A stretch of DNA of 24,124 bases from LSUCC0057 sp042091915 (GTDB lineage Bacteria > Pseudomonadota > Gammaproteobacteria > Pseudomonadales > Porticoccaceae), in NCBI GenBank assembly GCA_042091915.1, contig JBELGO010000018.1, positions 1-24,124 on the forward strand. The letters are read 5' to 3'. Positions 1 through 6,475 of this stretch are shown piece after piece. Numbering within the stretch: the stretch's first letter is position 1; every line of letters begins with the position of its first letter. A program made the position numbers and the translations under genes. The notes under the pieces are model-generated. The model was given only the letters and a program-made list of their open reading frames with translations, was not told the origin of the DNA and searched no databases.

Positions 1-160
1 TTGCCTTGAGATACCCGCATTCGGACTAGGTGCGCAGCAGGTGTGAACATGCCCTTAGTGCCTTGCCATAGCCGCCTCAACATCGTCCATTTGTGGGCTG
101 CCGCGGCCATTAACATTGGGTACCTTAGATGAACAACAACTGAAATAAAAAACCTCTTAG
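1..160. other. Left-edge non-coding stretch with possible gene remnants
   Basis: No complete gene is visible. On the plus strand one frame is open from the left edge to a TGA at 44-46 and could be the last 14 codons of an upstream gene, but this is too short to judge. On the minus strand a short open frame ending in TAA at 58-60 encodes a tail reading VPNVNGRGSPQMDDVEAAMA; it has protein-like composition but no start codon, and a stop lies shortly upstream, so it could be a decayed gene end. The heptamer TTAGATG occurs twice, at 125-131 and 157-163. No convincing promoter for the operon starting at 185 was recognised. Confidence 0.3.
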
Positions 161-172
161 ATGCGGTTTTTT

Positions 173-178
173 AAAAGG
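173..178 (+). promoter_or_regulatory. Ribosome binding site deciding the start at 185
   Basis: AAAAGG lies 6 nt before the ATG at 185. The in-frame ATG at 161 has no purine-rich sequence at the right distance, so 185 is the better start of the FAD dehydrogenase gene. Confidence 0.6.
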
Positions 179-184
179 CCCACA

Positions 185-1663
185 ATGATCACCTCATCAG
201 CCGCTACAGTCGACAGTTTGTCTGTCAACCACTGGCACCACAGCTTCGACGTTGTGGTGGTTGGCTATGGTGGTGCCGGGGCCTGTGCTGCAATCGCGGC
301 ACATGACAGCGGTGCTCAAGTAGCGATCTTTGATGTTGCCTCAGCAGCTGGCGGCTCAACCGCACTCTCCTCGGCTGAGTTGTACTTAGGCGGCGGTACG
401 CGCATCCAAAAAGCTTGTGGCTACGACGATACCCCGCAGGCAATGTATGACTATCTGATGGCCAGCAATGGCCCGCAAGCGGACAGCGAAAAAATTCGCG
501 CATACTGCGACGGTAGTGTCGAGCATTTTGATTGGCTCGAAAAGCTCGGTGTCCCCTTTAAAGAGAGTGAATATAAGCAGCGTGCGATGATGGCGTTGAG
601 CGACGACTGTCTGCTTTATACCGGCAATGAAAAAACACAACCATTTGCCGCCTTGTCACCTCCGGCACCGCGCGGCCACAACCTTAAAATTAAGGGCGAT
701 AACGGTGGGCCCTTGTTTATTAAAGTGCTTTCAGCAGCATTGGCTGAGCGCAATATTGCAGAGTTTTTTAATAGCCGAGCATTGCGTTTAGTGGTGGACT
801 CCACTACCCAACAGACCAAAGTAGTCGGGGTTGTTTTCCGTATCGATATGCAAGAGATCTTCATTGAGGCGCGCAGTGGCGTCGTACTCTGCTCAGGTGG
901 CTTTGTAATGAACCAAAAAATGGTTGTTGAGTACGCGCCGCAACTGCTTCGCTGTACGGTGCCTATCGGCAATCCAGGCGACACCGGTAGTGGTATCGCA
1001 ATGGGTGTTGCAGCGGGTGGTGTGGCTATCAATATGCATGAAGGGTTCGTCAGCTTGCCGTTTTACCCGCCAGCCTCGCTCACTTACGGTATTTTTATCA
1101 ACCAGCAGTGTCAGCGCTTTATTAATGAAGATGCCTACCATGGGCGAGTAGGCGCAGCGCTGCTAGAGCAGCGCAGTGAGCGCATCTATCTGTTGCTCAA
1201 TGTCGAAGATTACGGTGATTACGAGACGCGCTCGTATTTGGGCGCACCGGTAGCGGCGACAGGTGACACTGTGGCCGAGTTGGCTGAAGAGCTTGGCTTA
1301 AATAGTTTTCTGTTAGAGCGCTGTGTGGAGAGTTACAACCACTTCGCCTCTGTAGGAGAAGACCCACAGTTTCAAAAAAACAGCGAGTGGCTGAAGTGTT
1401 TAAATGGGCCCTTGGTCGCATTAGATTGCACGCCAGGCCGCGGTGTACACATGCCATACTTCACCCTTGGCGGTCTGAAGACCAGCGTAACAGGCGAGGT
1501 ATTGGATAGAGCTGAACAACCGATAGCGGGCTTGTACGCAGCCGGTCGCACCGCTTGTGGGGTGCCGCGACGCGGTGATGGCTACTGCTCGGGTATTTCA
1601 GTTGCCGATGCTAGTTTCAGTGGCCGTGTAGCGGGGCAAGCGGCAGCCAACAACAAAAATTGA
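185..1663 (+). CDS. FAD-binding dehydrogenase, 3-ketosteroid dehydrogenase-like
   Basis: Flavoprotein of about 492 aa in the fumarate reductase/KstD superfamily, probably oxidising a ring C-C bond of a keto-steroid with FAD as acceptor. The N-terminal Rossmann motif GYGGAG is at residues 27-32, followed by an acidic end of beta-2 (IFD, about 48-50) and an AGGST segment near 56. The C-terminal FAD-binding part reads GLYAAGRTACGV and is followed by GYCSG with Tyr467. Tyr467 sits where KstD enzymes have the catalytic Tyr of their YPGPG motif. Length is close to that of KstDs (about 500-560 aa). The start at 185 is chosen on its ribosome site. It is the first gene of a four-gene operon, and the next ATG follows the stop by 7 nt. 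Family assignment is firm. Position on the steroid (Delta1, Delta4 or another bond) is inference; other 3-keto-steroid or fumarate-reductase-like activities remain possible. Confidence 0.8.
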   Translation: MITSSAATVDSLSVNHWHHSFDVVVVGYGGAGACAAIAAHDSGAQVAIFDVASAAGGSTALSSAELYLGGGTRIQKACGYDDTPQAMYDYLMASNGPQADSEKIRAYCDGSVEHFDWLEKLGVPFKESEYKQRAMMALSDDCLLYTGNEKTQPFAALSPPAPRGHNLKIKGDNGGPLFIKVLSAALAERNIAEFFNSRALRLVVDSTTQQTKVVGVVFRIDMQEIFIEARSGVVLCSGGFVMNQKMVVEYAPQLLRCTVPIGNPGDTGSGIAMGVAAGGVAINMHEGFVSLPFYPPASLTYGIFINQQCQRFINEDAYHGRVGAALLEQRSERIYLLLNVEDYGDYETRSYLGAPVAATGDTVAELAEELGLNSFLLERCVESYNHFASVGEDPQFQKNSEWLKCLNGPLVALDCTPGRGVHMPYFTLGGLKTSVTGEVLDRAEQPIAGLYAAGRTACGVPRRGDGYCSGISVADASFSGRVAGQAAANNKN

Positions 1664-1670
1664 GGTGACC

Positions 1671-2312
1671 ATGTCAGAGAAAACTCTAGAGCAGCGTATC
1701 GACCGTTTAGAGTCGCTCGATGAAATACGTCAAATGGCGGCAAAGTACTCTTTAGCGTTGGATATGCGCGATTTGGATGCGATGGCTAATTTGTTTCCCG
1801 AGGACGTCAAGGTGGGCAAACAGAGCTCTGGACGTGCCCATTTAAAAAAATGGTTAGATGAAACCATGCGCAATCAGTTTACGGGCACCTCGCATCATAT
1901 CGGTAACCATATTATTGAATTTATTAACCCCGATGAGGCAGTCGGGGTGGTCTACTCTAAAAACGAGCATGAAACACCGAGTGAAAATGGTGATATTGAG
2001 TGGGTGATCATGCAGATGATTTACTGGGATAACTATCAGCGTATCGATGGCCGCTGGTACTTTAAACGTCGTTTGCCTTGCTACTGGTATGCCACCGATC
2101 TTAACAAGCCCCCAGTGGGCGATAATAAAATGCGTTGGCCAGACCGTGAGCCCTACGCCGGTGCCTATCACGACCTGTGGCCCTCTTGGCAGAAATTTTG
2201 GCAGAACCCACTCAGCGAAGAGCTGCCGGTAGTAGCCCCACCGGCACCTGCTGAGCAATTTTTGCTGACTATGCGCGGCAAGGCAGCAGCGCCAAAAATT
2301 AAAACCCGCTGA
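1671..2312 (+). CDS. SnoaL/NTF2-like protein, possible BaiE-type steroid dehydratase
   Basis: A 213-aa protein with an NTF2-like (SnoaL_4) domain at about residues 6-140 and a Trp/Tyr/Pro-rich C-terminal extension. It begins with a charged helix (EQRIDRLESLDEIRQ) and then AKYSLALD. Tyr26 and Asp31 have the Y-x4-D spacing of bile-acid 7alpha-dehydratase BaiE (Tyr30/Asp35 from memory), and His75-His76 in TSHHIGNH fall near BaiE His83. The Y-x4-D pattern is widespread in this family, including scytalone-dehydratase relatives, so it supports a lyase or isomerase pocket but not a specific substrate. The start at 1671 is preceded by GAGG five bases upstream; an in-frame GTG at 1665 overlaps that site and is less likely. 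It lies 7 nt after the FAD dehydrogenase and 20 nt before the OYE gene, so it is clearly co-transcribed. A role in eliminating a ring hydroxyl is inferred from these neighbours. Confidence 0.75.
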   Translation: MSEKTLEQRIDRLESLDEIRQMAAKYSLALDMRDLDAMANLFPEDVKVGKQSSGRAHLKKWLDETMRNQFTGTSHHIGNHIIEFINPDEAVGVVYSKNEHETPSENGDIEWVIMQMIYWDNYQRIDGRWYFKRRLPCYWYATDLNKPPVGDNKMRWPDREPYAGAYHDLWPSWQKFWQNPLSEELPVVAPPAPAEQFLLTMRGKAAAPKIKTR

Positions 2313-2332
2313 GCGGGTAGGAGAAGAACGTT

Positions 2333-3400
2333 GTGAGCACACTACAAAATTTATTGGCGCCATTAACGCTGGGTGACATGCAGCTCAAAAACCGGGCTGT
2401 TATGGCGCCGATGACGCGCAGCCGTATTGAGCAGGGTGATATGCCCGGCACCATGCAGGTTGAATACTATCGCCAGCGCGCAGGCGCAGGCGCAATCATC
2501 AGCGAGGGTGTACACCCATCACCCAATGCGCAAGGCTACTGTCGCACGCCGGGTATTTACGCTGCTGCACATGTCAGTGCCTGGCAGAAAGTCACCTCTG
2601 CTGTGACTGAACAGGGCGGTGTGATGATCTGCCAAATTATGCACTGCGGTCGCGTTGGGCACCCCGACAACAAAGCGGCCGGCGGTGAATTTGTGGCGCC
2701 ATCAGCGATACCTTGCAGTGCCGAGATCTATACCGAGACTGGTATGCAAAAAATGACAACGCCGCGAGCATTGGCTAGCGAAGAGATCCCCGCGTTGATC
2801 GAAGAGCATGTCGCGGCGGCCAAGAATGCCATAGATGCGGGTTTTGTCGGTGTCGAGTTGCACTGCACCTCTGGTTACTTGATGGCACAGTTTCTCTCTA
2901 CCGGGAGCAATCAGCGTACCGATCAGTATGGCGGTAGTGCGGCTAATCGAGTGCGTTTAGTCGTAGAGACACTCCAAGCGATGGGAGAAGCGATAGGCTT
3001 TGGCCGCGTCGGTCTGCGTATTTGCCCAGGCAACCCGTTTAACGACCTGCACGATGATGATCCCGCAGAGACCTTTGCCACTTTACTGACTGCCATCGAT
3101 CAGCTCGGCCTTGCCTACCTGCATGTGATTCGTATGGCCAGCACCGGCTTGGACAATATCGCATTAGCGCGCAGACACTTCAGCGGGCCGATTATTGCCA
3201 ATGACAGCTACGATGCCGCTGAAGCTGATCAAGCGATAGCCTCAGGCGAGCTTGCAGCGGTCTCATTTGGTCGCCCATTTGTGGCCAATCCAGATTATGT
3301 TGCCAGATTGCGCAGTGGCGCAGAGCTAGCACGTATTAATTTTAAGACACTGTATACCCCCGGCGCTGCCGGCTATGTCGACTACCCCTCAATCAGCTAA
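2333..3400 (+). CDS. Old Yellow Enzyme family ene-reductase
   Basis: FMN-dependent alkene reductase of 355 aa, in the length range of NemA and OYE. Visible family features are LKNRAVMAPMTRSR near the N-terminus, QIMHCGRVGH at about 101-110, ELHCTSGYLMAQFL at 175-188, the loop NQRTDQYGG at 193-201, Arg229 and the FMN-phosphate segment SFGRPFVANP at 311-320. The proton donor Tyr182 is present. The carbonyl-binding pair, normally His-x2-Asn or His-x2-His, is His177 with Ser180, which may change how the substrate carbonyl is held. Start is GTG at 2333 behind AGGAG at 2319-2323. Third gene of the operon, 25 nt before the amidohydrolase-like gene. Expected to reduce an enone; a 3-keto-Delta4 or Delta4,6-steroid is the likely substrate from context, but small electrophiles cannot be excluded. 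Confidence 0.85.
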   Translation: MSTLQNLLAPLTLGDMQLKNRAVMAPMTRSRIEQGDMPGTMQVEYYRQRAGAGAIISEGVHPSPNAQGYCRTPGIYAAAHVSAWQKVTSAVTEQGGVMICQIMHCGRVGHPDNKAAGGEFVAPSAIPCSAEIYTETGMQKMTTPRALASEEIPALIEEHVAAAKNAIDAGFVGVELHCTSGYLMAQFLSTGSNQRTDQYGGSAANRVRLVVETLQAMGEAIGFGRVGLRICPGNPFNDLHDDDPAETFATLLTAIDQLGLAYLHVIRMASTGLDNIALARRHFSGPIIANDSYDAAEADQAIASGELAAVSFGRPFVANPDYVARLRSGAELARINFKTLYTPGAAGYVDYPSIS

Positions 3401-3413
3401 CCAGCGACAGCAA

Positions 3414-3418
3414 AGGAG
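3414..3418 (+). promoter_or_regulatory. Ribosome binding site deciding the start at 3426
   Basis: AGGAG sits 7 nt before the ATG at 3426. The longer in-frame start at 3375 would lie inside the OYE gene and would add an unlikely Arg/Gln-rich leader. Confidence 0.7.
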
Positions 3419-3425
3419 ACGCCGC

Positions 3426-4298
3426 ATGGCGATGCCCAAAGATATTGGAATCATAGATTTAATGATGGCGGTGCCCAACAACGATACCTCCGATTATTAC
3501 GACTTTATAAAGCCGCTGCTCATGGATCAGCAGAGTCGCGATATGTTTAAGATGCCAGCCCAGTATATGTTTAAAGATCTGCCCCAAACTGGCCACCAGG
3601 ATGATTACATCGCCTATACCGTCGATAAAATGGATGAGTTCGGTATTGAGAAAGCGATGATTGGTGTCGACGAAGATCAATACTTCACTCAGAACGAAGC
3701 AGTCAAGCGCCACCCGGATAGATTCATTGCTTGTTACGACGCCAACCCCAACCGCGGTATGGAAGAGGTGCGCAAAATACGTCGGCTCAAAGAGGAGTAC
3801 GATTTAAAAGCAGTGACAGCGTTTCCGTCGGGGCTCTGTCCGCAGGTCTCGCTTGCAGACAAGCGCTGGTACCCGGTCTTTGTCACCTGTATCGATTTGG
3901 ATATACCCTTTTGCCCCTGTGTGGGTGTGCCCGGGCCGCGCATCCCCATGGAGCCACAAAAGGTAGAGCACTTGGATGAGATCTGTTGGTTTTTCCCCGA
4001 GCTCAATGTAGTGATGCGCCATGGGGGGGAGCCATGGACCGATTTAGCCTGGAAGTTAATGCTTAAGTATCCCAATCTCTACTATATGACCAGCGCTTTC
4101 GCACCCAAACACTACCCTGAGAATATTGTTAAGTTCGCCAATACTCGCGGTGCAGACAAGGTGATGTACGCAGGCTATTTTCCTATGGGTTTATCGCTGG
4201 AGCGCATTTTTGCCGATATGCCCAACGTGCCATTTAAGGATGAGGTGTGGCCAAAGTTTTTGCGCGAAAATGCACGCCGCGTATTTAAGCTCGATTGA
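3426..4298 (+). CDS. Amidohydrolase-fold protein with degenerate metal site
   Basis: A 290-aa protein of the amidohydrolase_2 (ACMSD-like TIM-barrel) family. The C-terminal half has the family layout: NVVMRHGGEPW at 194-204, YPNLYYMTS at 215-223, and GADKVMYAGYFPM at 242-254 where active members have an Asp (for example GSDYP). Here that position is Tyr251. The N-terminal beta-1 strand reads GIIDLMMAV, so the usual D-x-H-x-H keeps Asp11 but lacks both His. The strand that usually carries the next metal His reads PFCPCVGVPG and has none. Only His199 of the canonical set is evident. The protein is therefore unlikely to be a classical metal hydrolase or decarboxylase. It may be a metal-free lyase, hydratase or binding partner conserved in steroid operons. 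Last gene of the operon; a terminator follows at once. Family is confident, activity unknown. Confidence 0.75.
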   Translation: MAMPKDIGIIDLMMAVPNNDTSDYYDFIKPLLMDQQSRDMFKMPAQYMFKDLPQTGHQDDYIAYTVDKMDEFGIEKAMIGVDEDQYFTQNEAVKRHPDRFIACYDANPNRGMEEVRKIRRLKEEYDLKAVTAFPSGLCPQVSLADKRWYPVFVTCIDLDIPFCPCVGVPGPRIPMEPQKVEHLDEICWFFPELNVVMRHGGEPWTDLAWKLMLKYPNLYYMTSAFAPKHYPENIVKFANTRGADKVMYAGYFPMGLSLERIFADMPNVPFKDEVWPKFLRENARRVFKLD

Positions 4299-4302
4299 TA
4301 AC

Positions 4303-4332
4303 TGCCCCGCACAATGGCGGGGCATGCTTTTT
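4303..4332 (+). terminator. Rho-independent terminator of the first operon
   Basis: An 8-bp stem, TGCCCCGC with GCGGGGCA, around a 6-nt loop ACAATG, is followed after three bases by five T. It starts 4 nt after the amidohydrolase-like stop. The T-run overlaps the stop codon of the convergent MaoC gene, so the two transcripts overlap slightly. Confidence 0.85.
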
Positions 4333-4801
4333 AGGGGTAAAAAAGACTGATCGTGTCGACAATGCAGGCGGGCCGCTCTTCGCCCTCGACATCGATAGTG
4401 ACTCTGACCACTAGTTTGGCGCCAGTTTTGTGTGGCTCTGCAGAGATAACTTCACCGCGGCCGCTGATGCGGCTACCGGCGCGGACGACATTGGGAAAAC
4501 GAATGTTGTCCGCCCCGTAATTGACACCCATAGAGACATTGTCCACTTGGAGCAACTGCGGCAAGAATAAGTTGGCCAGCGATAGCGTTAAATAACCGTG
4601 TGCTACCGTGGCACCAAAGGGGCCATCCGCTGCACGCACGGGATCGACATGGATCCACTGGTGATCTCCAGTGGCCTCAGCAAACTGGTCGATACGGGTT
4701 TGGTCAACCACAATCGACTCGGTGGGACCCATAGTCTGCCCAGTTAGATCGAGCAGATCGTTGGGATGGTTTACAACAAGTTTCACAGAGGGCGTGGGCA
4801 T
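4331..4801 (-). CDS. MaoC-like (R)-specific enoyl-CoA hydratase
   Basis: Single hot-dog domain protein of 156 aa. The hydratase-2 motif is at 38-75: DQFAEATGDHQWIHVDP, then FGATVAHGYLTLSL. Asp46 and His51 match the catalytic Asp/His pair of PhaJ-type hydratases, with GDHQWIH in place of GDFNPLH. This form is typical of the short NodN/Rv0130-like hydratases. It would add water to a trans-2-enoyl-CoA during beta-oxidation of a steroid side chain or ring fragment. The start is supported by GGAG at 4807-4810, 5 nt upstream. It is transcribed away from two short-chain dehydrogenase genes across a 105-bp gap. It stands alone as a minus-strand gene and meets the first operon tail to tail. Substrate is not determinable from sequence. 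Confidence 0.85.
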   Translation of the reverse strand: MPTPSVKLVVNHPNDLLDLTGQTMGPTESIVVDQTRIDQFAEATGDHQWIHVDPVRAADGPFGATVAHGYLTLSLANLFLPQLLQVDNVSMGVNYGADNIRFPNVVRAGSRISGRGEVISAEPHKTGAKLVVRVTIDVEGEERPACIVDTISLFYP

Positions 4802-4865
4802 AGTAGCTCCAATCAGTAGTGGAATTAACGTGCTGACTATTTTGCACGATACCCAAACAGCGGCC

Positions 4866-4877
4866 AGCCAATTGGCT
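4866..4877. promoter_or_regulatory. Perfect 12-bp palindrome in a divergent gap
   Basis: AGCCAATTGGCT is a perfect palindrome midway in the 105-bp gap between the divergent MaoC and dehydrogenase genes, a usual place for an operator serving both. No clear -35/-10 pair was recognised beside it, and no second copy was found by eye. Confidence 0.3.
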
Positions 4878-4906
4878 AGTCCATTCAGAGTAGTAAGGAG
4901 ATTTTT

Positions 4907-5659
4907 GTGAGAGTATCTGGAAAAGTGGCACTGGTCACCGGCGCTTCGCGCGGGGTGGGCCTAGCGACTGCCAAGCGGTTACAAGAAGAGGGTGCCACAG
5001 TCATAATTACCGACATTAACGGCGAGCGCGGCAGAGCCAGTGCGGATGAGCTTGGGCTTGTGTTTGTTGAGCAAGATGTTTCGCTGGCTGAGGGTTGGCA
5101 GCAGCTCGAGCAAAAATTACGCGGCGACTATGGGCGCTTGGATATCTTGGTGAATAATGCTGCCATCCTTCAGGCTGCCACTGTCGAAGAGGAGAGCCTA
5201 GAGGGTTGGCAGTCGATGATGTCGATCAACGCCGGCTCGGTGTTCTTAGCCATTAAAGCGCTGTTGCCGCTAATGGCAGAGCAGGGCGGCGGTTCAATTG
5301 TTAATCTATCTTCATCATCTGCACTGATGGGTATGCCGCAATTTTGTGCTTATACCGCCGCCAAAGCCGCGGTGCGCAGCCTAACTATGAGCACTGCCGT
5401 GCTGTGCAAACAGCAAGCAAAAGGGGTGCGTTGTAACTCTGTCCACCCCGATGGCATCAATACAGAGATGGTCCGCGAAATAGCCGCGACACTGCCGCAA
5501 GGGGATAAAGACCAGTACCAGCGCAGTGCGCCGTTCGGTTGCCAGCCAGAAGATATCGCCAACACGATTTTGTTTTTAGCCAGCGATGAGGCGCGCCACA
5601 TAAACGGTGCAGCCATCAGTGTCGACAATACCGCCACTATTCATCCGCCCTATTTATAA
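4907..5659 (+). CDS. Short-chain dehydrogenase/reductase (NAD-type)
   Basis: Classical SDR of 250 aa, the usual length. Motifs: TGASRGVG at 11-18, NNAA at 83-86, Asn108 in the central helix, Ser136, and the Tyr149-x3-Lys153 pair, so the full catalytic tetrad is present. Asp36 at the end of beta-2 (IITD) favours NAD(H) over NADP(H). Start is GTG at 4907, with AAGGAG at 4895-4900 giving ideal spacing. It leads a two-gene unit with the next SDR, 17 nt downstream. In this setting it probably interconverts a hydroxyl and keto group on a steroid ring or on a beta-hydroxyacyl-CoA intermediate. The family is too broad to assign the carbon position. Confidence 0.85.
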   Translation: MRVSGKVALVTGASRGVGLATAKRLQEEGATVIITDINGERGRASADELGLVFVEQDVSLAEGWQQLEQKLRGDYGRLDILVNNAAILQAATVEEESLEGWQSMMSINAGSVFLAIKALLPLMAEQGGGSIVNLSSSSALMGMPQFCAYTAAKAAVRSLTMSTAVLCKQQAKGVRCNSVHPDGINTEMVREIAATLPQGDKDQYQRSAPFGCQPEDIANTILFLASDEARHINGAAISVDNTATIHPPYL

Positions 5660-5676
5660 CAGTTAGAGTGCCAGCT

Positions 5677-6453
5677 ATGAGTAACAAATCAGGACAAGAG
5701 CTCGAGGGAAAAGTCGCCATTATCACCGGTGGCGGTGGGTTTATTGGGCGTGCGATTACCCTCGCTTATTTAGAAGCGGGGGCCGATGTGGTGTTCTGCG
5801 GTCGTCGCCAGCCGAGCGAGCCGATTGCAGCAAATGGCAAACAGGCCTACTTTATTGCAGCCGATATACGCGACCCGCAGCAGTCACAGCAAGTGATCGA
5901 TGCGACTTTAGAGCGCTACAAACGTTTAGATATTTTAGTCAACAATGCCGGTGGTACCCCCGGTGTTGACGCGGCCACGGCACCGGCTGCGCTGACCGAA
6001 AAAATTATTGCACTCAATCTCACCGCACCCTTAGTGATGTCTCAACAGGCCTATCAAGCGATGCAAAAGAGCCAAGGCGAAGGTGCTATCGTTAATATCG
6101 CCAGTGTGGCCGGTGCTCGCCCTGCGCCGGGGACAATGGCTTACGGTGCAGCTAAAGCGGGTTTGCTCTCGGCGACTAAATCACTGGCGATGGAGTGGGG
6201 CCCCCAGGTGCGAGTCAATGCAATCATTGTTGGCTTAGTCAACAATCCAGCTGCAGCAGAGCACTACGGTGGTGAAGAGGGTTATCGCAACATTGCCGCC
6301 ATGCTGCCGCTGGGGCGTATGGCAGAGCCACAAGACATAGCCGATGCTGTACTTTATCTCAGTTCCAAACAATCGGCTTACGTCTCTGGTGCCACACTAG
6401 AGGTGGATGGCGGTGGTGAGGTGCCCGTTTTTCTGCACCTAGCTAAGAGCTAG
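5677..6453 (+). CDS. Short-chain dehydrogenase/reductase (probable NADP-type)
   Basis: Classical SDR of about 258 aa. Motifs: TGGGGFIG at 17-24, NNAGG at 89-93, Asn114, Ser143, Tyr156 and Lys160, and the C-terminal VSGATLEVDGGG at 236-247. CGRR at 41-44 after beta-2 replaces the acidic residue of NAD enzymes and points to NADP(H). The ATG at 5677 has only a weak TAGAG at 5664-5668; a GTG at 5668 is possible but overlaps that element. Co-transcribed with the preceding SDR and convergent with the large flavoprotein gene. A hydroxyacyl-CoA or hydroxysteroid dehydrogenase role is inferred from context. Confidence 0.85.
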   Translation: MSNKSGQELEGKVAIITGGGGFIGRAITLAYLEAGADVVFCGRRQPSEPIAANGKQAYFIAADIRDPQQSQQVIDATLERYKRLDILVNNAGGTPGVDAATAPAALTEKIIALNLTAPLVMSQQAYQAMQKSQGEGAIVNIASVAGARPAPGTMAYGAAKAGLLSATKSLAMEWGPQVRVNAIIVGLVNNPAAAEHYGGEEGYRNIAAMLPLGRMAEPQDIADAVLYLSSKQSAYVSGATLEVDGGGEVPVFLHLAKS

Positions 6454-6475
6454 ACCCCAATATTGGCGTGCAATT

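Noticed and set aside
161..184. Earlier ATG at 161 for the FAD dehydrogenase
   Set aside because: No ribosome site precedes it, while AAAAGG lies at a good distance before the ATG at 185. The extra residues (MRFFKRPT) are not a signal peptide.
1854..2363. 169-codon open frame on the minus strand
   Set aside because: Antisense to the SnoaL gene, spans its stop and the next start, and shows no recognisable domain; an overlap artefact.
3375..3425. N-terminal extension of the amidohydrolase-fold protein
   Set aside because: It overlaps the OYE gene, encodes an Arg/Gln-rich leader unlike the family, and a strong ribosome site precedes the ATG at 3426.
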